Source of the DNA: an uncultured Lachnospiraceae bacterium
GTDB taxonomy: Bacteria; Bacillota; Clostridia; Lachnospirales; Lachnospiraceae
Direction: 5' to 3'
Assembly: GCA_902797785.1 (NCBI GenBank)
Contig: CADBUD010000061.1
Coordinates: 1 to 12,687 of the forward strand
Length of the DNA: 12,687 nucleotides
Shown here: piece by piece, positions 1 to 7,286 of the stretch
Numbering within the stretch: the first letter of the stretch is position 1
How the letters are laid out: each line of letters begins with the position of its first letter
Made by a program: the position numbers and the translations under genes
Notes under the pieces: generated by a model
Told to the model about the DNA's origin: nothing
The model's database searches: none
The model's input: only the letters and a program-made list of their open reading frames with translations

Positions 1-1
1 A

Positions 2-136
2 CCAGAAGCCGCAGCACCAGAAGCCATAACACCAGAAGCCGCAGCACCAGAAGCCATAACACCAGAAGCCGCAGCACCAGAAGCCACAGCACCAGAAGCC
101 GCAGCACCAGAAGCCACAGCACCGGAAGCTGCAGCA
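2..136 (+). repeat. 30-bp tandem repeat coding PEA pentapeptides
   Basis: About four and a half copies of a 30-bp unit (two 15-bp half-units) encode PEAAA alternating with PEAIT, then PEATA, ending in a diverged PEAAA. The array begins at or before the window edge, so its full length is unknown. The first copies are nearly identical at the DNA level, with changes limited to the fourth and fifth codons of alternate pentapeptides, which suggests recent slippage-type expansion. In the protein it would form an extended, acidic, proline-rich spacer holding the C-terminal domain away from the unseen N-terminal part. Confidence 0.95.
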
Positions 137-838
137 TCAGCAATCCGGCCACCGGCAGACATCTCTTCGTCCCGATTCCAGCCGGCCGAATCAACCCTCC
201 CGGAAAAAAGAAATAAAATCTTTCAGGTAAGAAAAATGAAAATTTTAGAAGACCGTCTCTGGATGGATATAGAATGGCCGGAGGAAATCGAACAGGTTCT
301 GGTACTCTATGGAGAAGATGGCTATGCAAAGAATCCGAAGGACTACAGGGGAAAAGCGGCAAATATCACTTCAAAGGCAAAATACCAAAAAGATACATGT
401 ATCTATTTGGAAAACATCAAAGAGGCAGAGTATTTTATTTCTCTTTATGGAGGCTGTATCGGAGAGGGTGAAATCGAATACCGGGATGAGATTCATGTGA
501 GATATGACCATCGCAGAAAAGAGAAAATTGAATATTCGATTCGAATCAAAGGTCTGTTAGAACGGCACCTGGAAATTGAATTTTATAGTGCGGGCGAATC
601 CTTTCAGCTGCCGGCCATAGATATTGTAGTCCAGAAGAATACTGTTCCGATTGATTCTGTTTCCGGCGATATTATTGCGCATATTGAAAAGCAGTATGTC
701 GAAAAAAGTTATCTTTGGACCTGTCCGGTTCATACTCTGCCAAAGAGCAGCTGTATCAAAGCTTTTTTTTCTGATGTGGCCAGTTATGACAGAATCAGTT
801 TGCGGCCGGCATATGGTACGAAATTTAAAGTCAGATAA
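2..838 (+). CDS. 3' part of PEA-repeat linker protein with beta-rich (FN3-like) C-terminal region
   Basis: Frame 2 is open from the first bases of the window, reads through the ATG at 236 in the same frame without a stop and ends at TAA 836-838, so 278 C-terminal residues are visible and the true start is upstream. The ATG at 236 has no Shine-Dalgarno sequence and is almost certainly internal. Visible residues 1-45 are nine PEAxx pentapeptides; about 30 polar residues follow, then about 200 residues rich in alternating hydrophobic/polar stretches typical of beta strands. The segment with MDIEW, VLVLYGEDGY and EYFISLYGG recalls an FN3-like beta-sandwich, and the last 100 residues (LPAIDIVVQ to FKVR) look like a second one. 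No catalytic motif or membrane segment is visible. It lies 42 nt before the GTPase gene, so it probably belongs to the same operon. Fold is inference from sequence pattern; the missing N-terminus could carry a zinc ribbon, kinase or vWA domain. Confidence 0.82.
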   Translation, partial: PEAAAPEAITPEAAAPEAITPEAAAPEATAPEAAAPEATAPEAAASAIRPPADISSSRFQPAESTLPEKRNKIFQVRKMKILEDRLWMDIEWPEEIEQVLVLYGEDGYAKNPKDYRGKAANITSKAKYQKDTCIYLENIKEAEYFISLYGGCIGEGEIEYRDEIHVRYDHRRKEKIEYSIRIKGLLERHLEIEFYSAGESFQLPAIDIVVQKNTVPIDSVSGDIIAHIEKQYVEKSYLWTCPVHTLPKSSCIKAFFSDVASYDRISLRPAYGTKFKVR

Positions 839-865
839 CGTGCTCAAAGTGCAGCACTTATAGAC

Positions 866-871
866 AGGAGG
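866..871 (+). promoter_or_regulatory. Shine-Dalgarno site that decides the GTPase start
   Basis: A perfect AGGAGG lies 9 nt before ATG 881 but only 3 nt before the in-frame GTG at 875. The spacing favours ATG 881 as the start. Confidence 0.85.
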
Positions 872-880
872 ATTGTGATT

Positions 881-2089
881 ATGGGAAAATATATCTGCCC
901 ATTTTGTTCCATAGAGCATACGTTTTCAGAAGTGGAGTTCCGATGTAAAAATTTTGACAACTGTGAGGGACGCAGGCAGGATGTTCCGTATGCTGCATAT
1001 TTAAGAATCAGTGAACGTTCTGCACCGGTCAGAAGCGCAGTTTTTCCAGTCAAAAAACCACTGGCAAAGCCGCTGAGGGATTTATATATGCCTACGAGTG
1101 AGACCTGTCCTTTCTGTGGACGTGAAACGAATATACGGGTATGTCCCAGCTGTCATAATGAGCTTCCGGAAGCAGTGGGAGAAAATAAGGTCAGAACCAT
1201 TGCGGTGGTGGGAGACCGGGATGCGGGGAAAACTCATTTTCTTGCCGTCCTGATACAGAGAATCAAAGAGATCTGTCGGACACAGGGATGGATTCTTCGG
1301 GAATATAATGATGATGTCATAAAGCATTATGAGGAGAATTATTACTATCGAATCTATGAAGACATGAGACCACATGATCTGACAGCCAGTGGAAATGTCA
1401 GCGGCACCAGTGTCGTAAGGACGCCTCTGATTTATAACTTGTTCATGGACAAGACGAGATACACCCTTGTGCTGTATGATTCAGCAGGAGAAGATCTGCA
1501 AAGTGAAGCCGTCATGGATAAGGTGAACCAATATATCGGCAAAGCCTCTGGTGTTATTTTCTTATTAGATCCGACCCGGATAGAAAAAATGAGTATGGAA
1601 ATCAAAGAAGAGGCATTAAAAGGTTCTTCTTCCATTGACAGGAGGGAAAAAAAGGAGCAGATCAATACTTTGGGACGGATTGCTAACCGGATCCGGTCAG
1701 AAAACAAAATCTCAGAAACGACAAAAATCAAGATTCCGATCGTAGTCGCAATGTCCAAATTTGACGCCGTCAGCGAAATATTTCCCAAGGGCATTGAAGC
1801 ACTGCGGGAGCCATCGGGCTATTTTGATGCGGGATATGTAAAGAAAGAAGAATGGTATCAGGTCAAAGAGGAGACAGAGTCGATTTTGGATAATTATGGC
1901 GCAAAGGATATCACCGATTTTATGGAGAAAAATTTCAAAAACTATACTTACTGCACATTTTCGGCTCTGGGCGAGTCACCGGAAATCATTGGAAGTGAAA
2001 AAGTGCTCCGTCATAAACCGATGCCGCACCGGATCGAGGATCCATTCCTATGGATACTAAAAGAATGTGGGATATTAAAAGAAAAATAG
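881..2089 (+). CDS. Zinc-ribbon TRAFAC-type GTPase (DO-GTPase-like)
   Basis: 402 residues. The N-terminal 100 residues carry cysteine pairs CPFC (6-9) with C22 and C28, then CPFC (76-79) with CPSC (88-91), consistent with two zinc ribbons. A P-loop GTPase domain follows: GDRDAGKT (111-118) as Walker A/G1, candidate switch threonines near 176-181, DSAG (200-203) as the DxxG G3 motif, SKFD (292-295) in the place of the usual NKxD, and FSAL (360-363) as a G5-like motif. Strand-like VIFLLD (225-230) and PIVVAM (286-291) sit where a Ras-like fold needs them. No transmembrane segment is seen. The gene follows the PEA-repeat gene by 42 nt and precedes the GAP1-like gene by 52 nt. GTPases of this group paired with GAP1 proteins are reported in NTP-dependent conflict systems; that it acts here as the nucleotide-controlled switch is inference. 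Specificity for GTP rests on the SKFD motif and is likely but not certain. Confidence 0.88.
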   Translation: MGKYICPFCSIEHTFSEVEFRCKNFDNCEGRRQDVPYAAYLRISERSAPVRSAVFPVKKPLAKPLRDLYMPTSETCPFCGRETNIRVCPSCHNELPEAVGENKVRTIAVVGDRDAGKTHFLAVLIQRIKEICRTQGWILREYNDDVIKHYEENYYYRIYEDMRPHDLTASGNVSGTSVVRTPLIYNLFMDKTRYTLVLYDSAGEDLQSEAVMDKVNQYIGKASGVIFLLDPTRIEKMSMEIKEEALKGSSSIDRREKKEQINTLGRIANRIRSENKISETTKIKIPIVVAMSKFDAVSEIFPKGIEALREPSGYFDAGYVKKEEWYQVKEETESILDNYGAKDITDFMEKNFKNYTYCTFSALGESPEIIGSEKVLRHKPMPHRIEDPFLWILKECGILKEK

Positions 2090-2141
2090 GAACGAGACAG
2101 CAAAACAGCAAGGAAAAAGACGAAGGAAAGCAGGTCAGATT

Positions 2142-4388
2142 ATGGGAATCAATCAGGCAATTTATACTTCCTCCGCCAAGGGAATTGAGAAAGGCGGGGG
2201 GCTTGGAATTCACTCTTACAGCCCTTCCTGCAGCAAAGAGGAGCTGCGGGAATTTGAAATGAACTATTGCAGATATTTTGTTCATGGAGAAAAATCACCG
2301 GCCGCGGACAGCAGCTTTCCGACAAAGCTTCTCTATGGAAAGACAGCGGAAGATCGATATCTTGGCGCAATGGTCACCTATCTGGGAAAGGACTATGACA
2401 AAGAGCAGGGACGGACGGGAAATTTTCTAAGTCATATGTATTCCTTTGAAAAAGAGGAGCTTCCGTTTCGGCCGATTCAGCTGTATGGAAGTCCGGATTA
2501 CAGGATCGCAATGGGACAGGAAGAGGTGGACGGATCCCAAAGGGTAGATTTTCTTCCGGAAAAGACCAGCATCAAAAAGGGATCCGAAGTCAATATTCAA
2601 AAGATACAGACCTTTTTACGGGATGAACGGATGGAAATGTTCTGCCATATGTTAAGCGCCCTGTTTTCCTGCAGCGGTCAGTACAAACTGATCATATATG
2701 ATTATCATGAGAATATTCTGCTCTGGCTGGGTGCATTGCAGTTTGCGCTTCCGCTTCAAAGCGCAAGAGAAATGAGTTTTTCCAGCTTTGAACAGAACCC
2801 GATGATTTCTGGATTTGATATCCGGGGAGCCATTCCCGGGCTGAGCGATGGAGACTGCCGGGAATATGAGGCGAGCGGACAGTTTTATGTGTTTGACGGA
2901 GTCCATCGGAGCTATCCCAAATTTGATATTTCCGGAGATTATTTTCGGTACGGGATCAAGCGCTGGATGGCGTTTTCTCACCAGGCACTGGAAAATTTCT
3001 TTGTCTGTATGGAAAAATATGATTATGAACGGGTCGATGGAGAAATCTGCCGGGGCTTCAAGTTGTATCAGCTGATGCAGCATGGAATGGAGGAGCTGGG
3101 AAGTTCCGACTGGAATGAAGCTATTCTGTTTGAAAAAAAATATGGAAATAAAACGTCCTATCGGGAAATGCTGCGGTATCTGTTCAAAAATCTGGAGCAT
3201 GGACCGGTTCTGGAGGAGACTTCTCTGGGAAATATCTGCAGTCTTTTGCTGAGCTTTTGTACGAGGCGGCTTACCGTAGAAGAGCTGGAATATGCTGTCA
3301 CTCTGGCCATTCAGCTGGATGTCTACATGAAAAAAAATAATGCGAATAAGAATCTTCTGGAACGGATGTGGCAGAAGCTGTATCAGATCATGGAACGGTA
3401 TCCGGAAAGCTATACGCAGCGAATCGTACAATTTTTCAAAGAGAGAGGGGACTATGTCCGCATAGCGCAAATGGAGGCAGATCTGATTGAAAATCTGGAT
3501 ACTGATGGAGAAGAGGTTCGGTTGGTCTGCACCTTTTTAGAGACTGTGTGGAACGAGGTATCTCTGCAGGCTTATGGATATTTTGAGCAGGTCGTCGCGG
3601 CCGCAGTTCAAAGATTAGAGAAATATGAAAAAGAACAGCGCTATGCCCTGTCTGTTTCCCTGTATTTGAAATTATGCGAGATTGGAAAAGGACTGATTAC
3701 CGGCAGAGGGTGTGAAAATCTGATTAGCATGATCAATCGGGATACGGGGATTCTATACGAAAAAAAGAAGAACAAACGGGAAGTAGACCGGGATCTGGAG
3801 TACAGGCTGGCGATATGCGCTAAAGAAGCCAATCGTTATATTCGGGATAACCACATGGAGCTTTCCGTTGAAAGATTGCAGCTGCACCATGTAGCAGGGA
3901 TTATGCTGCGCTCCTTTGAACGATCCATCCCTCTAAGCAGATCCAAAGCACTGAAAGAGTATTTAAAGCATCCGATCCGGATGGAGAATGTAAACAGCGA
4001 AGAATTTTTTTCCTATATGGTACAGTGGACAGAATTGGCGGAGGATACTTCCTTTGCCAGAGAGGATTACTTTGTCCTTTTGTCGATATGGAATCTGTCG
4101 ACAGAGCAAAAAAGGAGCTTGATTCAACAGCTGATCGAATATGGGGTGGGCTGTGTAAAATCTCAAAAGCAAGTTGAAACGTTAGGAAACTTTCTGGCGG
4201 TGATCCGGGATATGAAGGATAGAGAATATGAAGAGCTGTTACAGGCGTATCTTTTGGAAATGCGTTCTTCGATGAAGAAAAAGATTTATGACCTGCTTAT
4301 ACAGGCAGAGGATCAGGCGGTGGTGGAATACTGGCTTCAAATGGGCGGAGAGGTCAAAAAAGGACGATGGGGGAGTACAGAAAAATGA
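2142..4388 (+). CDS. GTPase-associated protein 1 (GAP1)-like large helical protein
   Basis: 748 residues. The start at ATG 2142 follows a purine-rich stretch (AAGGAAAG, CAGGT) of moderate Shine-Dalgarno quality. The N-terminus has the pattern I recognise from the GAP1 N-terminal domain: NQAIYTSS (4-11), a glycine-rich turn then GLGIHSYSP (20-28), and GRTGNFLSHMYSF (90-102). The next part, about residues 183-245, has IIYDY and a SAREMSFSSFEQNP stretch as in the GAP1 middle domain. From about residue 300 to the end it is a long series of predicted helices without recognised motifs or membrane segments. It sits directly after the GTPase, the position expected for a GTPase partner, and its stop overlaps the start of the radical SAM gene as ATGA. 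GAP1 proteins are proposed regulators or adaptors of the adjacent GTPase; no enzymatic residue set is visible. Family assignment is from memory of sequence patterns, not a search. Confidence 0.8.
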   Translation: MGINQAIYTSSAKGIEKGGGLGIHSYSPSCSKEELREFEMNYCRYFVHGEKSPAADSSFPTKLLYGKTAEDRYLGAMVTYLGKDYDKEQGRTGNFLSHMYSFEKEELPFRPIQLYGSPDYRIAMGQEEVDGSQRVDFLPEKTSIKKGSEVNIQKIQTFLRDERMEMFCHMLSALFSCSGQYKLIIYDYHENILLWLGALQFALPLQSAREMSFSSFEQNPMISGFDIRGAIPGLSDGDCREYEASGQFYVFDGVHRSYPKFDISGDYFRYGIKRWMAFSHQALENFFVCMEKYDYERVDGEICRGFKLYQLMQHGMEELGSSDWNEAILFEKKYGNKTSYREMLRYLFKNLEHGPVLEETSLGNICSLLLSFCTRRLTVEELEYAVTLAIQLDVYMKKNNANKNLLERMWQKLYQIMERYPESYTQRIVQFFKERGDYVRIAQMEADLIENLDTDGEEVRLVCTFLETVWNEVSLQAYGYFEQVVAAAVQRLEKYEKEQRYALSVSLYLKLCEIGKGLITGRGCENLISMINRDTGILYEKKKNKREVDRDLEYRLAICAKEANRYIRDNHMELSVERLQLHHVAGIMLRSFERSIPLSRSKALKEYLKHPIRMENVNSEEFFSYMVQWTELAEDTSFAREDYFVLLSIWNLSTEQKRSLIQQLIEYGVGCVKSQKQVETLGNFLAVIRDMKDREYEELLQAYLLEMRSSMKKKIYDLLIQAEDQAVVEYWLQMGGEVKKGRWGSTEK

Positions 4389-4984
4389 GGATTGGACTAG
4401 ACCGTATTCTGTGTGATGATTCCGGTCTTTTAGGACCCGGAAGGCGCATGGAATTGTGGTTCCATGGCTGCCAAAGGAATTGCCCCGGCTGTATTACGAA
4501 GGAGCATAACCATCAGCCGGAGCCCATGCTGTCACTGAGCGTTCAGGCAGTTTATGATGCGATACAAAACGAACCGGAGATCGAGGGAATCACGATCAGT
4601 GGAGGGGAACCATTCTTACAGAGTGAAGCACTTTTGCAGCTGGCGGCTCTGGTTTATAAGAGGGGGCTGGGAATCATTTTATACAGCGGCTATCTCTATG
4701 AAGAGCTTTGTTCCAGTCCGCAGTTCCGGGAGATTTTATCGTATCTGGATGTACTGATCGATGGTCCTTATCTTTGGGAAAGGGATGATGGAAGAGCTTA
4801 TCGTGGCTCTTCTAACCAGCGGCTGCATCATTTGACCGACCGCTATCAGTCATTTTACCAGAAGGACAGAGTTCGGGAATGCCGGATAGAACAGCAGGGA
4901 AGCTATCTGACGCTGACTGGGATTCCGGATGCGGCAAGCAGAGAAATCTGGAAGCATCTCAAACAGGGAGGAAATATTAAATGA
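4385..4984 (+). CDS. Radical SAM protein, NrdG/PflA-activase-like
   Basis: 199 residues from ATG 4385, which overlaps the upstream stop as ATGA and has GGGGAG 9 nt before it; an in-frame ATG at 4367 is possible but poorly spaced. The core is HGCQRNCPGC (28-36, cysteines 29, 33 and 36), a CX3CX2C cluster motif that binds a 4Fe-4S cluster and S-adenosylmethionine. ISGGEP (71-76) is the SAM-contacting GGE motif, LIDGPYL (124-130) and RGSSNQR (140-146) are typical of anaerobic ribonucleotide reductase or formate-lyase activases. There is no auxiliary cluster domain, and the length fits a minimal activase. Such proteins make a 5'-deoxyadenosyl radical, usually to create a glycyl radical in a partner. 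No glycyl-radical enzyme is encoded in the window, so the target is unknown; a neighbouring operon protein is the obvious candidate. Automatic annotation as NrdG would be misleading because nrdD is absent here. Confidence 0.92.
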   Translation: MRIGLDRILCDDSGLLGPGRRMELWFHGCQRNCPGCITKEHNHQPEPMLSLSVQAVYDAIQNEPEIEGITISGGEPFLQSEALLQLAALVYKRGLGIILYSGYLYEELCSSPQFREILSYLDVLIDGPYLWERDDGRAYRGSSNQRLHHLTDRYQSFYQKDRVRECRIEQQGSYLTLTGIPDAASREIWKHLKQGGNIK

Positions 4985-5784
4985 AAGAATTTGTTTCACC
5001 ACAGGAATATAATGATACGGCAATGATGATTTCCTATGAGGAAGGGGATTCCTTATCTATTTGGGATGAACAGGGGAACTGCTGGGATGGCAGGAGCATG
5101 AGCGTACAGGAGGTGGAACAAAGACTGTATGGGATAGAGGCCTGGAGCGGGGAAAAGGAGAGCCTTTTATTTCTCTATATGGGACCGGACAGCAAGGGGA
5201 TTATCATAAAGACTGAAGAAGAAAGCTTTGCAGGCTTTGCGGAGATCGGTGCGGATGGTGCGCTCACGGGACGGAACACAATGGAACCCCGGGTGCGTTT
5301 ATGGAGAGAAAAAATCCTTGTGACCAGAGAAGGACGGGGGATGAAGGCATCGCCGATGGTCAGGGAAGAGTTAGAGCGGCAGGAAAAAGAAATTTCAGAG
5401 CTGATCGAGGAAAATAATAAAAATCAGAAGTTATACGAGCAGCAGAAGGACCTGCTGGAAGAGCAAAGACGGAAACAGAGAGAGATAGAGGAGGAAGAAC
5501 AGATTCTCAAGGAGGATATCCGTCAGGCAGAGGAGCTGGCTCTTTGCATGGAAAAAGGGGTATCTTTGTTGGAACAAAAGCTCAATGTCGTACTCAACGA
5601 TATGGGAGCAGACCGGCAGATTCTGCGCGAATATCCCTCAGATGAGGAAATGGAACGGCTGTTGTCAAAGGCTGGGATCTTAGAACAGGAAATCCGGGAG
5701 AAATTAAAACAGCGAATTACTTTGCGGCAGCAGCTTTGTGACAAACGCCATCAGGAAATTGCAGGAGGGAATCTATGGCAGTAA
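4981..5784 (+). CDS. Coiled-coil protein with small N-terminal domain, unknown function
   Basis: 267 residues. The start codon overlaps the radical SAM stop as ATGA, with GGGAGG 9 nt upstream. Residues 1-118 look like a compact alpha/beta domain (strand-like SLLFLYMG at 61-68 and GIIIKT at 73-78). Residues 125-205 form a strongly charged heptad-like coiled coil rich in Glu, Lys, Gln and Arg, and 222-262 form a second, weaker helix. No signal peptide, membrane segment or catalytic motif is seen. It overlaps the next coiled-coil gene by 10 nt, so the two products are probably made together and may form a hetero-oligomer. I do not recognise the family. Confidence 0.85.
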   Translation: MKEFVSPQEYNDTAMMISYEEGDSLSIWDEQGNCWDGRSMSVQEVEQRLYGIEAWSGEKESLLFLYMGPDSKGIIIKTEEESFAGFAEIGADGALTGRNTMEPRVRLWREKILVTREGRGMKASPMVREELERQEKEISELIEENNKNQKLYEQQKDLLEEQRRKQREIEEEEQILKEDIRQAEELALCMEKGVSLLEQKLNVVLNDMGADRQILREYPSDEEMERLLSKAGILEQEIREKLKQRITLRQQLCDKRHQEIAGGNLWQ

Positions 5785-7205
5785 GTGACCGGGAAATTCA
5801 TAGAATGTATCTGCAGCTGGAGGAGGGATACAAAAGACTTTCGGACCGGCAGCAGGAGTACGACAGATATTTTAGAGAAAAGCAGCAGGAATTTTCCCAT
5901 TTAAGACAAAAGCTTCTTTTTTCAGCAAGGATGAATCAGGATGGGAAGATAAAACATCTGGAACGCATGGAAGAGGAATTGAGGACAAACTATATACAGG
6001 AAGTCCATGAAATGAAACGAGCATATCAGGCAGAGCTTGACCGGGTGAAACAATTGGAGTTTTTCTATCACCAGAGCCTGGAACGGCTGAGCAGGGAACA
6101 GAGAAGGCTGGCAGCTGAAATCGATCGAAAGGACCGGCGGACAAAGGAGCTGGCGGACTGTCAGGAGAGGGCGTTGAGAGACATGATACGGGAAGCAGTA
6201 CACCAGCCGGTGGAGGTATTTTATCCTCACCGGCTGCAGCATTATCTTGAGGCAGGGAAGCGGGCAAGGGCATTGATGGAAGAAGGAATGTATTCCCTGG
6301 CAGCCAATGATTACAGCAATATCTGTATGGGCATCCGAGGTCTGATGGAGGATACTAACCGTAAAAAGGATGAGCTGAATGCAATGTTCGAACAATATCG
6401 TTTTTTAGTCACAAAAGCAGATCTGTTTATGACTTCTCCATGGGAGCTGAAGAACTCCAAGGGAGAGGTAAGCCTTGCGCTGGAAAAAGAAGAAGACCTT
6501 GATTATTGGTCAGACGGTCTGTTCTATGCGATTTCGGAGTCATTAAAGAAGCATCGGCACATAGCGTATGCAGGAACGGAAGAGTGGATCCGGGAACATT
6601 CCGGCAGCAAGATCTCGCTTTCCATGCAGCTGGAGCAGCAGATCCGTTCTCTGGAAACCCTGCCCAAACAGATGGAGCTGTGTATCAGCTATGCCCTGTC
6701 TGCCTGTGACTGCTATAATTATCTGATTGATATCCGGGAAAAAATCATTTCAGTTTTAGCAGGACAGAATTATCAATATGATGGGACTTTTTTTGGAGAA
6801 AGGAATATAGCCATGGAAAAGACGCCGGGCTATGAAGCGTACCGGCAATGGCTGGCAGAAGAAGCATGCGTCCGCGCAGGCGGAGAGCCGGATTATCGGG
6901 AGGAGAGATGCTTACGGTTTCATAATCCGGAGGGAAATCAATGTGAGATCAGCCTGGTTCCTATCCGGACGGAATACACCGTAGCCTGTAAGATTCGATT
7001 GAGATCCAGGGCAGAGCTTCATCAGGAACAGGTAGGAGCAGTTCTTCAAAGTACTTTGGAACGAACCTTGGGTCAAACCGTGGAGATGGCAGAGCAGGAG
7101 GACGGACTGCGGACGTCCAAGGAACGTTTTTTGACAGCAGGAGAGTTAAAACGACTGGCGGCTGTTCCGCAAAAAGAACGTTACTCTGCACAGTCCCTTT
7201 CCTGA
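5775..7205 (+). CDS. Coiled-coil protein with conserved-looking C-terminal domain, unknown function
   Basis: 476 residues from ATG 5775, with AGGAGG at 5763-5768 six nt upstream. Residues 5-140 are almost continuous charged coiled coil. Residues 150-215 form a helical segment (HRLQHYLEAG, YSLAANDYSN), 280-325 a further helical bundle with CISYALSACDCYNYL, and 350-440 a mixed alpha/beta end domain with HNPEGNQCEISLVP and a closing helix VLQSTLERTLG. The same order, including an EGN-strand pattern followed by a QxTLE helix, recurs in the protein of gene 7287-8735, so the two are probably distant paralogues; this one lacks a membrane anchor. No enzyme motif is seen. It sits inside the translationally coupled block and is likely a structural partner of its neighbours; the role is inference. 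Confidence 0.85.
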   Translation: MAVSDREIHRMYLQLEEGYKRLSDRQQEYDRYFREKQQEFSHLRQKLLFSARMNQDGKIKHLERMEEELRTNYIQEVHEMKRAYQAELDRVKQLEFFYHQSLERLSREQRRLAAEIDRKDRRTKELADCQERALRDMIREAVHQPVEVFYPHRLQHYLEAGKRARALMEEGMYSLAANDYSNICMGIRGLMEDTNRKKDELNAMFEQYRFLVTKADLFMTSPWELKNSKGEVSLALEKEEDLDYWSDGLFYAISESLKKHRHIAYAGTEEWIREHSGSKISLSMQLEQQIRSLETLPKQMELCISYALSACDCYNYLIDIREKIISVLAGQNYQYDGTFFGERNIAMEKTPGYEAYRQWLAEEACVRAGGEPDYREERCLRFHNPEGNQCEISLVPIRTEYTVACKIRLRSRAELHQEQVGAVLQSTLERTLGQTVEMAEQEDGLRTSKERFLTAGELKRLAAVPQKERYSAQSLS

Positions 7206-7271
7206 CATTTGGATTTCCCGCTGCTTTGCAGCAGAAAAATTTGAACAGTAAAAAAGGTGAAAAAATGGACA

Positions 7272-7279
7272 GAGGTGAT
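7272..7279 (+). promoter_or_regulatory. Shine-Dalgarno site that decides the start of the membrane-anchored coiled-coil gene
   Basis: GAGGTGAT matches the extended anti-16S complement over 8 nt and sits 7 nt before ATG 7287. The upstream in-frame GTG at 7257 lacks a comparable site, so 7287 is the preferred start. Confidence 0.8.
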
Positions 7280-7286
7280 TGGCAGA

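Noticed and set aside
2..136. Repeat array as a possible CRISPR or non-coding satellite
   Set aside because: There are no unique spacers, the 15-bp half-unit keeps one reading frame and it continues into a coding domain.
763..770. Run of eight T as a possible frameshift site
   Set aside because: The frame is intact on both sides and codes an ordinary Phe-Phe; there is no second frame worth reaching.
2652..3470. Long minus-strand open frame of 272 codons
   Set aside because: It lies fully inside the GAP1-like gene, has no supporting ribosome site or recognisable product, and reads as a composition shadow.
4367..4384. ATG 4367 as start of the radical SAM gene
   Set aside because: The purine run before it is too close, and ATG 4385 has both better spacing and the ATGA overlap seen at the next junction.
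7221..7234. Hairpin CTGCT-TTGC-AGCAG in the 81-nt gap between the two coiled-coil genes
   Set aside because: The stem is only 5 bp and is followed by A-rich, not T-rich, sequence; it is not a convincing terminator or regulatory element.
7257..7286. GTG start at 7257 for the membrane-anchored coiled-coil gene
   Set aside because: There is no Shine-Dalgarno site before it, whereas GAGGTGAT is ideally placed for ATG 7287.
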